Source of the DNA: Chloroflexota bacterium
GTDB taxonomy: Bacteria; Chloroflexota; Anaerolineae; Promineifilales; Promineifilaceae
Reading direction: 5' to 3'
NCBI GenBank assembly: GCA_029559155.1
Contig: JAKQCM010000001.1
Location: forward strand, 1 to 46,119
DNA length: 46,119 nucleotides
Shown in pieces: positions 30,864-39,969 of the stretch (positions are counted from its first letter, which is position 1; each line of letters starts with the position of its first letter). A program made the translations under genes and the position numbers. The notes under the pieces were generated by a model. That model worked only from the letters and a program-made list of their open reading frames with translations, searched no databases and was not told where the DNA came from.

Positions 30864-33566
30864 TTAATCTGCCAGTAAGCCGGCCAGCAGACGGCGCTCG
30901 CCGGCTTCGTCGCTCACCTCGCCGTCCAGGCGGGCCGCCAGCAGGCGGTCCAGGATAATGCCAAACTGCGGGCCGGGTTTCAGCCCCATTTGGCGTAAAT
31001 CGTCGCCGGTCACGGCCGTTTCCACCATTCGCCCGTCGCGGAAGTACCACTCCAGCCGCTCAATCGCCGTCTCATCAGTCAGGGCCAACCGCGCCGTCAG
31101 CAGCACACGGGGGAGAAACGGCCGTAACGCAAACGCCAACTCGCTCCGGCGCGCCTCAGCCGGTAAGCTGGCCAGCGCATCCATCAGCCGCGCTACCGCC
31201 GCCACATCTTCCCGGGTCGCCTTGCGCACCCGCAGGCGGCTCATCACCACCGTCTGCTCTCCCGGTTCCAGCGGCAGCACCGTCAGGGCAAAATAGAGAA
31301 AGACCGGCGTTTCATCTGGCAGCGCCGCCCGCCAGACGGGGTCAGCCAGGATGATGGGCACGCGGGTGTAGGCCACGGCCGTTTCCGGACCCCAACGCAG
31401 CGCCGGATGAATCTGCCGCAGCACGCCCAACTGCCACAAGCGAGCCATCACCGCCGCCGGAGCCTGTTCGCGCAGCGCCAACTCCAATTCATGCCGAATC
31501 CGGTCGCCGGTCACCCGGTCCAGCATGGGCAGGCCGTCGGCCAAAAGTTCGGCGGTGCGCGGTTCGATGGTAAATTTCAGCCGCGCCTCATAGCGCACGG
31601 CGCGCAAAATGCGCGTCGGATCGTCGATAAAGCTCAGACTGTGCAGCACACGAATCAGACCTTGCTGCAAATCTTTGCGCCCGCCGTAAAAATCGAGCAG
31701 TTCACCCAAATGCGCCCCATCCAGGCGCACCGCCAGGGTGTTGATGGTGAAATCGCGCCGATGCAAATCGAGCTTGATAGAGCCTCGCTCCACCTGCGGC
31801 AGCGCCGATGGCTCCATATAAAACTCAGTTCGCGCCGTGACAAAATCAATGGAAGCCGGCAGATGGGGGGGCAAAACGGCCGTTTCTTCCGCATCTTCTT
31901 GGGACCAAAACGCCGCCATCACTTGCCGCCATACATCATCAGAGACAAACCATTTGCCCGTGCCAAAGCGCCGATGGGTGTGTACCTCCCCGCCAAACCG
32001 GGTTTGCAGGCGGCGCACCAGGGCAATGCCATCTCCTTCTACCACCATGTCCATGTCTGTGGGGGCGTGGCCCAGCAGCAAATCGCGCACCACGCCGCCG
32101 ACAAAATAGAGCGGCATGTCCATTTCTGCGGCTTCCGCGCTGACAGCCAGAACCATCGCCCACAATGGCGCGGCCAGGGTCCGGTTCAACAAGGTTTTGA
32201 TGTCTGACCGGTCGGTATTGGGCGCCGTCTGGAACAGGAAGTTGAGCAAATCGGTGCGGGTGACGACGCCAATGGGGTAGCTGGGAACGGTTTTTTCTCC
32301 GTTGTTCGCGCCTAACGGCAGGTCGGCGACTACCGGAATCTGTCCCCAACCTTCGTCGAGCATGAGCTGCTGCACGCGCTCGATGGAATCAGACGGCCGT
32401 ACCGTCACATTGCCCTGTTTCATCACCCGTGTAACCGGGAAGCGGCCCAAATCGTGGCTGATGGCCCGGTCGACGCCGCGCCGGGTGAGCAGCCCTACAA
32501 CCTCTCGTGTTTCCGGTTCTACCACCGGGTACCCTTCGTAGCCGAACCGCTGCATCAACACGGCCGCTTCGGCGACCGTCGCCGTGGGGTGCAGCGTTTG
32601 CACGCCATAAGACATGATCTGGGCCACACGGGCCATTGGTTCGACCGCTTGCGGCAGAAGGCTGAGCAGATCTGCCACCACATCGGCCAACGGCCGTCCG
32701 ACAATCATGGCTGCGGCGGCGCGGCTGTGACCACCGCCGCCCAATGCCCGCGCAATGCGCGATACGTCAACGGCGTCGCGGTTGCTGCGGGCCACCAACT
32801 GCACATCGCGTCCCAGCTGCACCAGGGCAAACAGGCCGGAGGGCGACAGGGCGTCGCGCAGCCGGTGAACTACCGAGGAGATTTCGTCGTCGAAGTTAGG
32901 CGGGGCAACGGCCGTAGCGATGACGATGGTTTGGCCGTGGATGCGCTGCCACTGAACCGAGGTTTGTAATGATTCGTACAGGTCGCGCTGCACGGCCGTG
33001 AGGGGCACGTTCAGGAAGCGGCGCACAACCGGCAGCACGGCCCCCTGATCCAGCAGCCAGGCGGCGGCCTGGGCGTCGCGGCCGGTTGTGGTGTCGTAAG
33101 TGAGCGAGCCGGTGTCTTCGTAAATGCCCAGCAGGAGCAGGGTGGCTTCATCGGCGGCCAGGGTGAGTCCGGAAGCGCGCAGCCGTTCGACCAGCAAGGT
33201 GGTTGTCGCGCCGACAGCTTCGACCTGGTAGGTCCAGTTAGGGCGATTGGCAACGGCCGTTTCCTCCGCCTGGCTCACGTGATGATCAATCACCAACACT
33301 TTGGGTCTTTTTACCAGGCCGCGCACGCTGGAGAGTGACTGTGTATCGACCAGCAGCAGCTCGTCGACGCGTCTTTTTTGCCATTCTTGCGGCCGTACGT
33401 AGGGCAAAGTGTCCCAGTAGAGGGTTAAAAATTGCAAAACATTGCGATTGATCCGTCGCGGCAGCAGGGGAATGGCGTGCGGATACAACTTGTAAGCTCC
33501 CAGTTGGGAGGCGATGGCGTCAAAATCGCCGTTTTCGTGGGTCAGGATGAGCAGCATATGGTCCAT
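30864..33566 (-). CDS. DHH-DHHA1-CBS-CBS-tRNA nucleotidyltransferase/poly(A) polymerase fusion
   Basis: About 900 residues from ATG 33566 (MDHMLLILTHENGDFDAIAS). The N-terminal DHH phosphoesterase domain has ENGDFDA, LLVDTQS and VIDHHVS, with a DHHA1 end GGGGHSRAAAAMI. Two CBS domains follow (MSYGVQTLHPTATVAEAAVL and MKQGNVTVRPSDSIERVQQL). The last part is a class II nucleotidyltransferase with YFVGGVVRDLLLGHAPTDMD, RRDFTINTLAVR and DDPTRILRAVRYEARL. This architecture is known for A-adding or CCA-repair enzymes in several phyla; the DHH part may be a nanoRNase or cAMP-type phosphodiesterase. The frame extends 41 codons upstream into non-conserved sequence, so the internal Met is chosen. Confidence 0.88.
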   Translation of the reverse strand: MDHMLLILTHENGDFDAIASQLGAYKLYPHAIPLLPRRINRNVLQFLTLYWDTLPYVRPQEWQKRRVDELLLVDTQSLSSVRGLVKRPKVLVIDHHVSQAEETAVANRPNWTYQVEAVGATTTLLVERLRASGLTLAADEATLLLLGIYEDTGSLTYDTTTGRDAQAAAWLLDQGAVLPVVRRFLNVPLTAVQRDLYESLQTSVQWQRIHGQTIVIATAVAPPNFDDEISSVVHRLRDALSPSGLFALVQLGRDVQLVARSNRDAVDVSRIARALGGGGHSRAAAAMIVGRPLADVVADLLSLLPQAVEPMARVAQIMSYGVQTLHPTATVAEAAVLMQRFGYEGYPVVEPETREVVGLLTRRGVDRAISHDLGRFPVTRVMKQGNVTVRPSDSIERVQQLMLDEGWGQIPVVADLPLGANNGEKTVPSYPIGVVTRTDLLNFLFQTAPNTDRSDIKTLLNRTLAAPLWAMVLAVSAEAAEMDMPLYFVGGVVRDLLLGHAPTDMDMVVEGDGIALVRRLQTRFGGEVHTHRRFGTGKWFVSDDVWRQVMAAFWSQEDAEETAVLPPHLPASIDFVTARTEFYMEPSALPQVERGSIKLDLHRRDFTINTLAVRLDGAHLGELLDFYGGRKDLQQGLIRVLHSLSFIDDPTRILRAVRYEARLKFTIEPRTAELLADGLPMLDRVTGDRIRHELELALREQAPAAVMARLWQLGVLRQIHPALRWGPETAVAYTRVPIILADPVWRAALPDETPVFLYFALTVLPLEPGEQTVVMSRLRVRKATREDVAAVARLMDALASLPAEARRSELAFALRPFLPRVLLTARLALTDETAIERLEWYFRDGRMVETAVTGDDLRQMGLKPGPQFGIILDRLLAARLDGEVSDEAGERRLLAGLLAD

Positions 33567-33682
33567 TATACCTGCGCTGGGGCGAAAATGGACAGGTGGG
33601 CGGGGAAATGGGGCATACGGCCGTAGGCAAAACTTCGGTTTTTCCCATTGGACAGGTAATGTCACACAGGCTAGAATAACCG

Positions 33683-33711
33683 TTGACATACTAGAACGGG
33701 TGTGCTATAAA
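33683..33711 (+). promoter_or_regulatory. Sigma-70-type promoter
   Basis: A perfect TTGACA (33683-33688) is followed after exactly 17 bases by TATAAA (33706-33711). It points to the membrane protein gene at 33852, leaving a leader of about 130 bases. It is the clearest promoter in the window. Confidence 0.8.
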
Positions 33712-33723
33712 ACAGATGTTCTA
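33692..33723. promoter_or_regulatory. TAGAAC/GTTCTA inverted repeat around the -10 box
   Basis: TAGAAC (33692-33697) lies in the spacer and its reverse complement GTTCTA (33718-33723) just after the -10 box; another TAGAAC is at 33733-33738. The placement around a strong promoter suggests a repressor operator, but which regulator is unknown. Confidence 0.4.
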
Positions 33724-33851
33724 ATTTGCTCATAGAACTAGCCGAATTCCAAACAGAGCAAGTTGTCATCACCGACATCGAATAATTTGAAGAAGGAGCG
33801 ACAGACAAGGCACATTCGGAAATCAACCTTTCTGTCCACGGAGGAAGAATC

Positions 33852-34694
33852 ATGCAGAATTCACACATGCGCAGTTCCACAAATCCCTTTGGTCTGAATA
33901 TAGACCAACAAAGGCTGCGTTTTCCACGGAAAGCGGTGATCGGCATCATCCTGATCGTGGCTCTGCTAGCTTTTGAAATTTTTAACTTCGACACGACCCG
34001 TTACGCGCTGCAAAATTTGCTGGGCAACGTGGAATTCATCGGTTTGCAGTGGGCGGCAATTCTGGCCATTGCCTTTTGCGCCATTGACTTTGCCGGCCTG
34101 GTGCGGTTGTTTACGCCGGAACAGGGCAGCGCGGAACCCAAGGAAGTATGGTACTTGATGGGCGCGTGGCTTTTGGGCGCGACCATGAACGCCGTTATGA
34201 CCTGGTGGGCGGTCTCGCTAACCCTGCTGAACCATGATTTTGGCAACGAGGTGTTGAGCCGCGCCCAATTGTTGAAGTATGTGCCCATCTTTGTGGCCGT
34301 GCTGGTCTGGTTGACGCGCATCCTGTTTATCGGGGCGTTTACGGTGGCCGGGGAACACATTTTCGATTTTAACAACACCGGCCGCGCGACGACCAAGGCT
34401 GCCCCGCCGGTTCAGGCGCAGCCCGCTCCCCCGAAGCCGCTGCGGGCAGGTTCTCAGACAGCACAGGCGCCTGCGCCTCGGCCGCGAATGGCCGCCAAAC
34501 CACAGCAGCCTGCGCCACGGGCAAGCGCGCCTAACTTTTTGGAAGAGCACGATCCGGTTCCGGCTCAGCCGACCCGCGTGAATCCGGCTGCTAATGGGAA
34601 CTCTCGCGTTCGCCAACGGCCGCCAGCGCCAAACCCAAGTATGCGCCGGGTTCCGATGAGCGGCGTGCAGGCGCGTGGCCATAACCAACGGTAA
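33852..34694 (+). CDS. Four-helix membrane protein with Pro/Ala-rich tail
   Basis: 280 residues. GGAGGA sits 6 bases before ATG 33852. Four membrane helices occupy about residues 27-45, 62-88, 98-128 and 140-168 (VIGIILIVALLAFEIFN; GLQWAAILAIAFCAIDFAGL; WYLMGAWLLGATMNAVMTWW; VPIFVAVLVWLTRILFIGAF). The remaining ~110 residues are a low-complexity cytoplasmic or external tail rich in Pro, Ala, Gln and Arg. It has its own strong promoter with a possible operator, so expression is probably controlled. No known family recognised. The next gene starts 125 bases downstream. Confidence 0.75.
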   Translation: MQNSHMRSSTNPFGLNIDQQRLRFPRKAVIGIILIVALLAFEIFNFDTTRYALQNLLGNVEFIGLQWAAILAIAFCAIDFAGLVRLFTPEQGSAEPKEVWYLMGAWLLGATMNAVMTWWAVSLTLLNHDFGNEVLSRAQLLKYVPIFVAVLVWLTRILFIGAFTVAGEHIFDFNNTGRATTKAAPPVQAQPAPPKPLRAGSQTAQAPAPRPRMAAKPQQPAPRASAPNFLEEHDPVPAQPTRVNPAANGNSRVRQRPPAPNPSMRRVPMSGVQARGHNQR

Positions 34695-34819
34695 ATAATC
34701 AATCACCTGACCAGACGGTGCGCCGGGTTTGTGGGCAAGACAGGAAATCTATCTGCACCAGACGCGGCGCACTTTTATTATCCCCAAGAATAGGATTTTC
34801 TTTGGAGGAGGTTGCCGAA

Positions 34820-35623
34820 ATGACCGTTTATGAAATTGTTGATACGCCATTTACTCAGGAGTATAACGAAGACGGATATGATGATGAGCCGTACATCGAA
34901 GTGCATTATGAGTGGCAGGATCAGCGCTTTGTTTACGGCCGTTCGCCTCTGGAGCAGCGAATGATGTTGGTTCCGGCGCTGGTGGGCATGGTATTGATTT
35001 TGTTGGCGTTGTTTGTGTTTCCTCGGCTGATGGCGGGAATTGGCACGGGCGGCACGGTTTTGGCTGATGGCGGCGTGGCCGAAGAGGCTGGCGGAGCGGA
35101 AACGGCCGTTTCCCCAGTACCAAATGGGGCCATCTCCGCCGTATTCTCGCCCGAAATCCAACATTGGGCGCCGCAAATCCTGGCCTGGTCGGCCCAATTC
35201 GGCCTGGACCCGGACATTACAGCGACCATTATGCAAATTGAGTCCTGTGGCGATCCGAACGCGGTTTCCGGCGCAGGGGCGCAAGGGCTTTTCCAGGTCA
35301 TGCCGTTCCATTTCTCGGCGGGCGAGGACATGCAAAATCCTGATACCAACGCTTTTCGCGGTCTGAAGTTTTACGCCACGATGCTGCAGCACACTGGCGG
35401 TGACGTTTTCTTATCTTTTGCCGGCTATAACGGTGGTTATGCTGCTTCGGACAATCCATACAATGCCTGGCCGAACGAAACGCAGCGATATTTTTATTGG
35501 GCCAAAGGCATTTATGACGATGCCAAAGCCGGTAAAAGCAGTAGCGAGCGTCTGGGCGAATGGATGGCCGCTGGCGGCAGCGGGTTGTGTCGTCAGGCGT
35601 CGGCGCGATTGGGATTGCAGTAA
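34820..35623 (+). CDS. Membrane-anchored lytic transglycosylase (SLT domain)
   Basis: 267 residues from ATG 34820, 9 bases after GGAGGAGG. A short acidic N-terminal part (~45 residues) is followed by one membrane helix (about 48-72) and a periplasmic/external SLT domain. The catalytic Glu is E141 in MQIESCGDPNAVS, followed by AGAQGLFQVMPFHF and FLSFAGYNGGYAA, all typical of soluble lytic transglycosylase-like domains that cut the peptidoglycan glycan chain. An ACGGCCGT site codes ETAVS in the linker before the domain. A clear terminator follows. Likely function is in cell-wall turnover or assembly of an envelope machine. Confidence 0.88.
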   Translation: MTVYEIVDTPFTQEYNEDGYDDEPYIEVHYEWQDQRFVYGRSPLEQRMMLVPALVGMVLILLALFVFPRLMAGIGTGGTVLADGGVAEEAGGAETAVSPVPNGAISAVFSPEIQHWAPQILAWSAQFGLDPDITATIMQIESCGDPNAVSGAGAQGLFQVMPFHFSAGEDMQNPDTNAFRGLKFYATMLQHTGGDVFLSFAGYNGGYAASDNPYNAWPNETQRYFYWAKGIYDDAKAGKSSSERLGEWMAAGGSGLCRQASARLGLQ

Positions 35624-35654
35624 CGGCAGGCAATTTTTAGCGAAAAGATCGGAA

Positions 35655-35679
35655 AGCCCACACCTGTGGGCTTTTTTTT
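35655..35679 (+). terminator. Intrinsic terminator after the transglycosylase gene
   Basis: AGCCCACA (35655-35662), loop CC, TGTGGGCT (35665-35672), then a run of eight T (35672-35679). Confidence 0.92.
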
Positions 35680-35810
35680 GTGCCTCAGATCATGTCAATT
35701 GGCGGTGATTGGATATACTAAGGAAAATTTTATGGAGTCATTGCGGTTGGGGAGGGCGCGTGTTGGGGAACGGCCGTTTCCAACCAAAAGTCAAATGTAA
35801 AGGGGTACCC

Positions 35811-36746
35811 ATGACATACAAGATATTGATTTCCGACAAACTGGGTCAGGCAGGGCTAGATCGCCTGGCAGAAATGGACGACGTGTCCTACGACATGATT
35901 GTGGGCATGAGCAAAGAACAATTGATCGCCACGATTCCCGACTACGATGCGCTCATTGTACGCAGCGATACACGTCCAGACGCCGAGATCATTGCCGCCG
36001 GTAAAAATCTGAAAGTAATCGGCCGGGCAGGCATTGGCGTTGATAATGTGGACATCGACGCCGCTACCGCGCATGGGGTGATGGTGATGAATACCCCGCG
36101 CTCCAACAGTGTAGCCACGGCCGAGCAAACGATGGCTCTCATGCTGGCCATCAGCCGCCATACCGTTGCCGCGCACAACTCCGTGGCCGCCGGAGAATGG
36201 GCGCGTTCCCGTTTCATGGGCACGGAACTGGATGGTAAAACATTGGGCGTGATCGGTTTTGGCTACATTGGGCATCTGGTCGCCCGTCGGGCGCAAGCCT
36301 TCGGCATGAAAATTGTGGCCTACGATCCCTACGTTTCAGGCGAGTTGGAAGTGAAGATGGTTTCGCTGCCCGAGTTGTTAGCTCAGGCAGACATTATCAC
36401 CCTGCATAGTGTGGTAACGCCGGAATCTACCAACATTATCAACGCAGACGCGATTTCTAACATGAAGGATGGCGTCATCATTGTTAATGTGGCGCGGGGC
36501 AAACTGATTGATGAACAAGCGTTGGCGGCAGCCTTGCAAAGCGGCAAGGTTGCGGCGGCTGCGCTTGATGTTTACCAGCAAGAGCCGCCCGTGGGCAGCC
36601 CGCTGATTGGCTTGCCGAATGTCATTCATACGCCGCATTTAGGGGCCAGTTCCAAAGAAGCGCAGCGGCGCGTTGGCGTGGAGATTGTAGAGCAAGTGGT
36701 GGATGCACTCCGTGGGACGGATATTCGCAATGTTGTGAATCGTTAG
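35811..36746 (+). CDS. serA: D-3-phosphoglycerate dehydrogenase-like 2-hydroxyacid dehydrogenase
   Basis: 311 residues from ATG 35811, after AAAGGGG. The D-2-hydroxyacid dehydrogenase fold shows VGMSKEQLIATIPDYDALIV and GRAGIGVDNVDIDAATAHGV, the Rossmann motif GFGYIG, and catalytic residues in VNVARGKLIDEQAL (Arg), DVYQQEPP (Glu) and HTPHLGASS (His). These match phosphoglycerate dehydrogenase (first step of serine synthesis), here the short form with no C-terminal ACT domain. No serB/serC genes are adjacent, so a related dehydrogenase function cannot be excluded. A rho-independent-like element follows. Confidence 0.85.
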   Translation: MTYKILISDKLGQAGLDRLAEMDDVSYDMIVGMSKEQLIATIPDYDALIVRSDTRPDAEIIAAGKNLKVIGRAGIGVDNVDIDAATAHGVMVMNTPRSNSVATAEQTMALMLAISRHTVAAHNSVAAGEWARSRFMGTELDGKTLGVIGFGYIGHLVARRAQAFGMKIVAYDPYVSGELEVKMVSLPELLAQADIITLHSVVTPESTNIINADAISNMKDGVIIVNVARGKLIDEQALAAALQSGKVAAAALDVYQQEPPVGSPLIGLPNVIHTPHLGASSKEAQRRVGVEIVEQVVDALRGTDIRNVVNR

Positions 36747-36774
36747 ACTGCGACTCATTTCTAAATTTGCCGGG

Positions 36775-36848
36775 AGACCCGAAGGTTTTTGTCACTCGAT
36801 GCGTTGGTAATCAGAGAACACAACCTTTCGGGTCTTTTGTTTTTTTTA
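36775..36848 (+). terminator. Long-loop terminator after the serA-like gene
   Basis: AGACCCGAAGGTT (36775-36787) pairs with AACCTTTCGGGTCT (36822-36835) with one bulged T across a 34-base loop, followed by TTTGTTTTTTTT. The AGACCC...GGGTCT frame is the same as in the element at 7346-7404. Confidence 0.75.
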
Positions 36849-37095
36849 GGGCAGAGCGTGAAAATCGCACATCCAGTGCTGTTTTCGGGTGATGGTACAG
36901 GTCGATTTTCCAGAAGATATGGTTATTAAGACCTATTTTAGGCGTTCGGCAGCAAGCTGCGCTGAATCTGGTGTACAATTTGTCCTAGAAATTGCGGCAG
37001 GGGAAGCTGGATGTTTACCATGATATTAGCCAGACAAATGAAAGAGCAAACGGCCGTTTCCAGGCATCCTATTGCGATGAAGGGATAGAAAATTC
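36849..37095 (+). other. Leader/spacer before the hybrid kinase gene
   Basis: No gene seen. It holds TACAAT (36974-36979), which could be a -10 box but has no good -35, and one ACGGCCGT near 37050. GAAGGGAT (37079-37086) is a likely ribosome-binding site for the gene at 37096. Confidence 0.5.
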
Positions 37096-38583
37096 ATGAA
37101 CCAAAAGGGTCGAATCCTGGTTGTGGATGATAATCCGATAGCTTGTGAAAATCTGGAAGATTTGCTTGCTCCCCAGGGGTATGAACTGGCCTTCGCCAAT
37201 AATGGCGTCGAGGCACTGACTCAGACCAGCGAATTTGATCCAGATTTGATTTTGTTAGATGTCATGATGCCGCAAATGGATGGGTTTGAAGTCTGCCGCC
37301 GCCTGCGAGCCGCATCGGGTACTGCTGAAGTACCCATTATCCTCATCACCGCGTTGGATGACCGCGCGTCGCGGCTGCAAGGCATCGCCTCCGGCGCCGA
37401 TGATTTTATCAGCAAGCCGTTTGATAGTGTGGAACTGCGCGCCAGAATCCATGGCATTATGCGCTTGAATCGCTATCGACGCCTGATGTCGGAGCGGACC
37501 AAATTTGAACGAGTGGTAGAAAACGCGGCCACGGGATACGTGCTGCTGGCCGAACAAGATAAAGTTTTGTTTGTAAATCCGACGGCAGCCATGCTGCTCA
37601 ATTTGCCTAATGATCTGGCCCTGAACCAAAACGAGACTTTTTTGTCGTTGGTGAAACAGCAGTATCGGCGCGAACCGCGGGATGCGTGGGCAAACTGGCC
37701 GGAACGGCCGTTAGACAAACAAATCCGTTACCTCGTCCGCCCGGAATCGCCAACCGCCCAGGCCATCTGGCTGCAAGTAGACACACTGGATTATTTGACT
37801 TCCAGCCCTGAGCCGACCTGGATTATTGGTCTCAACGATGTGACAGAACAAATTACCGCCCAGCGGGACCGGCGAAAATTCCACACCATGATCACCCACA
37901 AAATGCGCACGCCATTCATCAGCATTCTGACCGGCTTAGAACTGTTGGACCGTTATTCCGATGAATTATCGCGCGCCGAAATTGCAGAGCTGTCCCGAGA
38001 CGCCTACAAATGGGCCAAACGTTTGTACGAAGACATTGAAGAAATTATTCGTTATGTTGATCCGCCGGTTGAAGGCGAACCAACTGAAGGCTTTAGTCTG
38101 GCGCAGCTGCCGGTGATCGTCACCAATGTCTGCGCCAGTATTGGGGTACAACACATCACCATTACCGGCGCCGAAGACATGCTAAGCCTGCGCACCACAC
38201 TCTCCCGGTCGGCGATGGAAATGATTTTTTGGGAGGTTTTGGGAAACGCTAAAAAATTTCACCCGGAACAGACGCCGACTATCGAGGTCCATGTGGCTTA
38301 TGAGAATGCGGGTCAGGTGACTGTACACATCAGTGATGATGGTTTGACGTTGTCTCCAGAGCATCTGGCGCAGGTTTGGACGCCTTATTACCAGGGCGAG
38401 AAGTATTTTACGGGGCAGCAGGATGGGATGGGCCTGGGATTATCGTTGGTGGCGTCGTTGGTCTGGAGCGTGGGTGGGCAGTGTCGTCTGTATAATCGAG
38501 TGGGCCGGCCGGGGATTACCGTTGATCTGACCTTGCCATGTATACCCATTCCGAAGAAGAGCGACCCCGATTCGGGATGGTAG
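37096..38583 (+). CDS. Hybrid protein: receiver - PAS - histidine kinase
   Basis: 495 residues. A complete receiver domain (ILVVDDNPIA, phospho-acceptor D55 in LILLDVMMP, and ISKPFD) is followed by a PAS-like domain (FERVVENAATGYVLLAEQDK). A kinase core follows with phospho-His H268 in MITHKMRTPF and an HATPase domain with N-box EVLGNAKKFHPEQ, HISDDGLTL and GMGLGLSLVASLV. The receiver at the N-terminus suggests it passes on a signal from another kinase, or is the middle of a phosphorelay. There is no membrane helix, so it acts in the cytoplasm. The response regulator gene is 76 bases downstream and is the likely partner. Confidence 0.92.
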   Translation: MNQKGRILVVDDNPIACENLEDLLAPQGYELAFANNGVEALTQTSEFDPDLILLDVMMPQMDGFEVCRRLRAASGTAEVPIILITALDDRASRLQGIASGADDFISKPFDSVELRARIHGIMRLNRYRRLMSERTKFERVVENAATGYVLLAEQDKVLFVNPTAAMLLNLPNDLALNQNETFLSLVKQQYRREPRDAWANWPERPLDKQIRYLVRPESPTAQAIWLQVDTLDYLTSSPEPTWIIGLNDVTEQITAQRDRRKFHTMITHKMRTPFISILTGLELLDRYSDELSRAEIAELSRDAYKWAKRLYEDIEEIIRYVDPPVEGEPTEGFSLAQLPVIVTNVCASIGVQHITITGAEDMLSLRTTLSRSAMEMIFWEVLGNAKKFHPEQTPTIEVHVAYENAGQVTVHISDDGLTLSPEHLAQVWTPYYQGEKYFTGQQDGMGLGLSLVASLVWSVGGQCRLYNRVGRPGITVDLTLPCIPIPKKSDPDSGW

Positions 38584-38659
38584 CTGATTGGCAGGTTGAA
38601 AAACGGCCGTCTTCCGCTGCTAAACCCTATCCCGCCCGGTAGTCTGAGGAGAGTTGAGC

Positions 38660-39367
38660 ATGTCTACATATGAAAGCCCTCGTCCACCCGGTATGCGAAT
38701 TTTGTTGGCTGACGATGCCTGGGCTACCATCAACAGCATCCGTTTGATGCTGCGGCTGATGCCAGAATTAGAAATCGTCGGCACAGCGCGGACCGGCCGC
38801 CAGGCCATCGACATGGCAACAGAATATAAACCGGATATCGCCTTACTGGATATAAACATGCCAGACATCAATGGCTTGCAGGCGATTCGTTCAATTTTAG
38901 AGCAGCGGCCTGAGACGGTGTGCATTGCCATGTCGGTTGAAGGTGACACCACGGCCGTGCGAGAAGCGCAAAGCTACGGGGCCGTCGATTACCTGATCAA
39001 GCCATTTACCACCGAGGAATTATTAAGCACACTGGAGCGCGCCAGCCGGGTGGTTATCAGCCAAAGGCCCGTGGATTTGCAAACGGCCGAACTGCGGCGC
39101 AAAGTAACCGCGCCGCTGCGCACCGGGCAAACCAGCCGCTTACATGAAGAACGCTTTTTCCAACTGCAGCAGCTTGCCGCCAATTACATCAAAGCGCGGC
39201 GCACCGACGATGAGACAATCGCTGTTCTGGAAGAGTTGGCTGAAAATCCCGGATGCGAGTTTCATTGGTTAAAATCGCTGGCCATGATTTATGTCATTCG
39301 TGAGCAGTGGGAAAAGCTGAACCATCTGGCATCGCGCCTGGAATGGTATGCCAAACAACGGTCGTGA
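38660..39367 (+). CDS. Response regulator with unclassified C-terminal domain
   Basis: 235 residues. A receiver domain with MRILLADDAW, acceptor D64 in IALLDINMP and the Lys in YLIKPFT occupies about residues 14-135. The last 100 residues (LRTGQTSRLHEERFFQLQQL...) are helical and match no DNA-binding output I recognise. ATG 38660 follows GAGGAGAG; a TTG six bases upstream is a weaker alternative. It lies directly downstream of the hybrid kinase, so it probably receives phosphate from it. The output may be a protein-protein contact. Confidence 0.88.
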   Translation: MSTYESPRPPGMRILLADDAWATINSIRLMLRLMPELEIVGTARTGRQAIDMATEYKPDIALLDINMPDINGLQAIRSILEQRPETVCIAMSVEGDTTAVREAQSYGAVDYLIKPFTTEELLSTLERASRVVISQRPVDLQTAELRRKVTAPLRTGQTSRLHEERFFQLQQLAANYIKARRTDDETIAVLEELAENPGCEFHWLKSLAMIYVIREQWEKLNHLASRLEWYAKQRS

Positions 39368-39484
39368 GAACGGCCGTTTCCCCCCGCAAATATACCGCTG
39401 CTGCCGCCTGAGTTGGGCAAACGGCCGTGCCTATGGCACAATTAACCCAGACGTTTATTTCATTTTTCAGGAAGGATGCATGTT

Positions 39485-39901
39485 ATGGCCGTTATATCAA
39501 ACTACGTGGCAAAAAATACCCATCAAGGTCAGGTGGTGACAGTCAAAGCCAAAAAATTTGTGTGGATTTCGGTGGGTAAAGGCGAAGTGAGAAGTTTTTC
39601 GGATTATGACGTGGATGTGGCCGGCGCCATTAACGTTTTGGGTTACAGCGGCGACCTGAACATTCAGCTGCAATTGGTGGATAAAAACCCAACGGCCGTT
39701 TCCGGCCCATGCATTTTATCCCTGAACACGCACACCGATCCATCGGCAACGTATCAGACCAAAAATGGGGTATTGATGGTAACGGCCGTGTTCGGCGACA
39801 AAAAACAGAGCATCAACATTCAGCCCTGCAACGGCGGCACACAAACAGAGTGCGTCCTAACCGGCCACCTCACCCAGACTGTCCACCTGGACCCGGGCTA
39901 A
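39485..39901 (+). CDS. Small beta-rich protein of unknown function
   Basis: 138 residues (MAVISNYVAKNTHQGQ...). No signal peptide or membrane helix, four Cys at most (GPCILSL, QPCNGGTQTECVL), and strand-like alternation such as VVTVKAKKFVWISVG and NIQLQLVDKNPTAVS. ATG 39485 stands 9 bases after GGAAGG; an ATG at 39476 is too close to it. A terminator follows immediately. Two ACGGCCGT sites fall within it, each coding TAV. No family recognised. Confidence 0.7.
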   Translation: MAVISNYVAKNTHQGQVVTVKAKKFVWISVGKGEVRSFSDYDVDVAGAINVLGYSGDLNIQLQLVDKNPTAVSGPCILSLNTHTDPSATYQTKNGVLMVTAVFGDKKQSINIQPCNGGTQTECVLTGHLTQTVHLDPG

Positions 39902-39913
39902 AAATTGCCTTTC

Positions 39914-39954
39914 AGCCTGGTTCGATCACCCAGATTGAACCAGGCTTTTTTCTG
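39914..39954 (+). terminator. Intrinsic terminator
   Basis: AGCCTGGTTC (39914-39923) and GAACCAGGCT (39937-39946) are perfect reverse complements, followed by TTTTTTCTG. It starts 13 bases after the preceding stop and faces the end of the convergent sugar kinase gene. Confidence 0.9.
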
Positions 39955-39969
39955 TTTCGCGCCAGATTG

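Noticed and set aside
36974-36979. Promoter TACAAT before the hybrid kinase
   Set aside because: No acceptable -35 box at 16-18 bases; listed only as part of the spacer.
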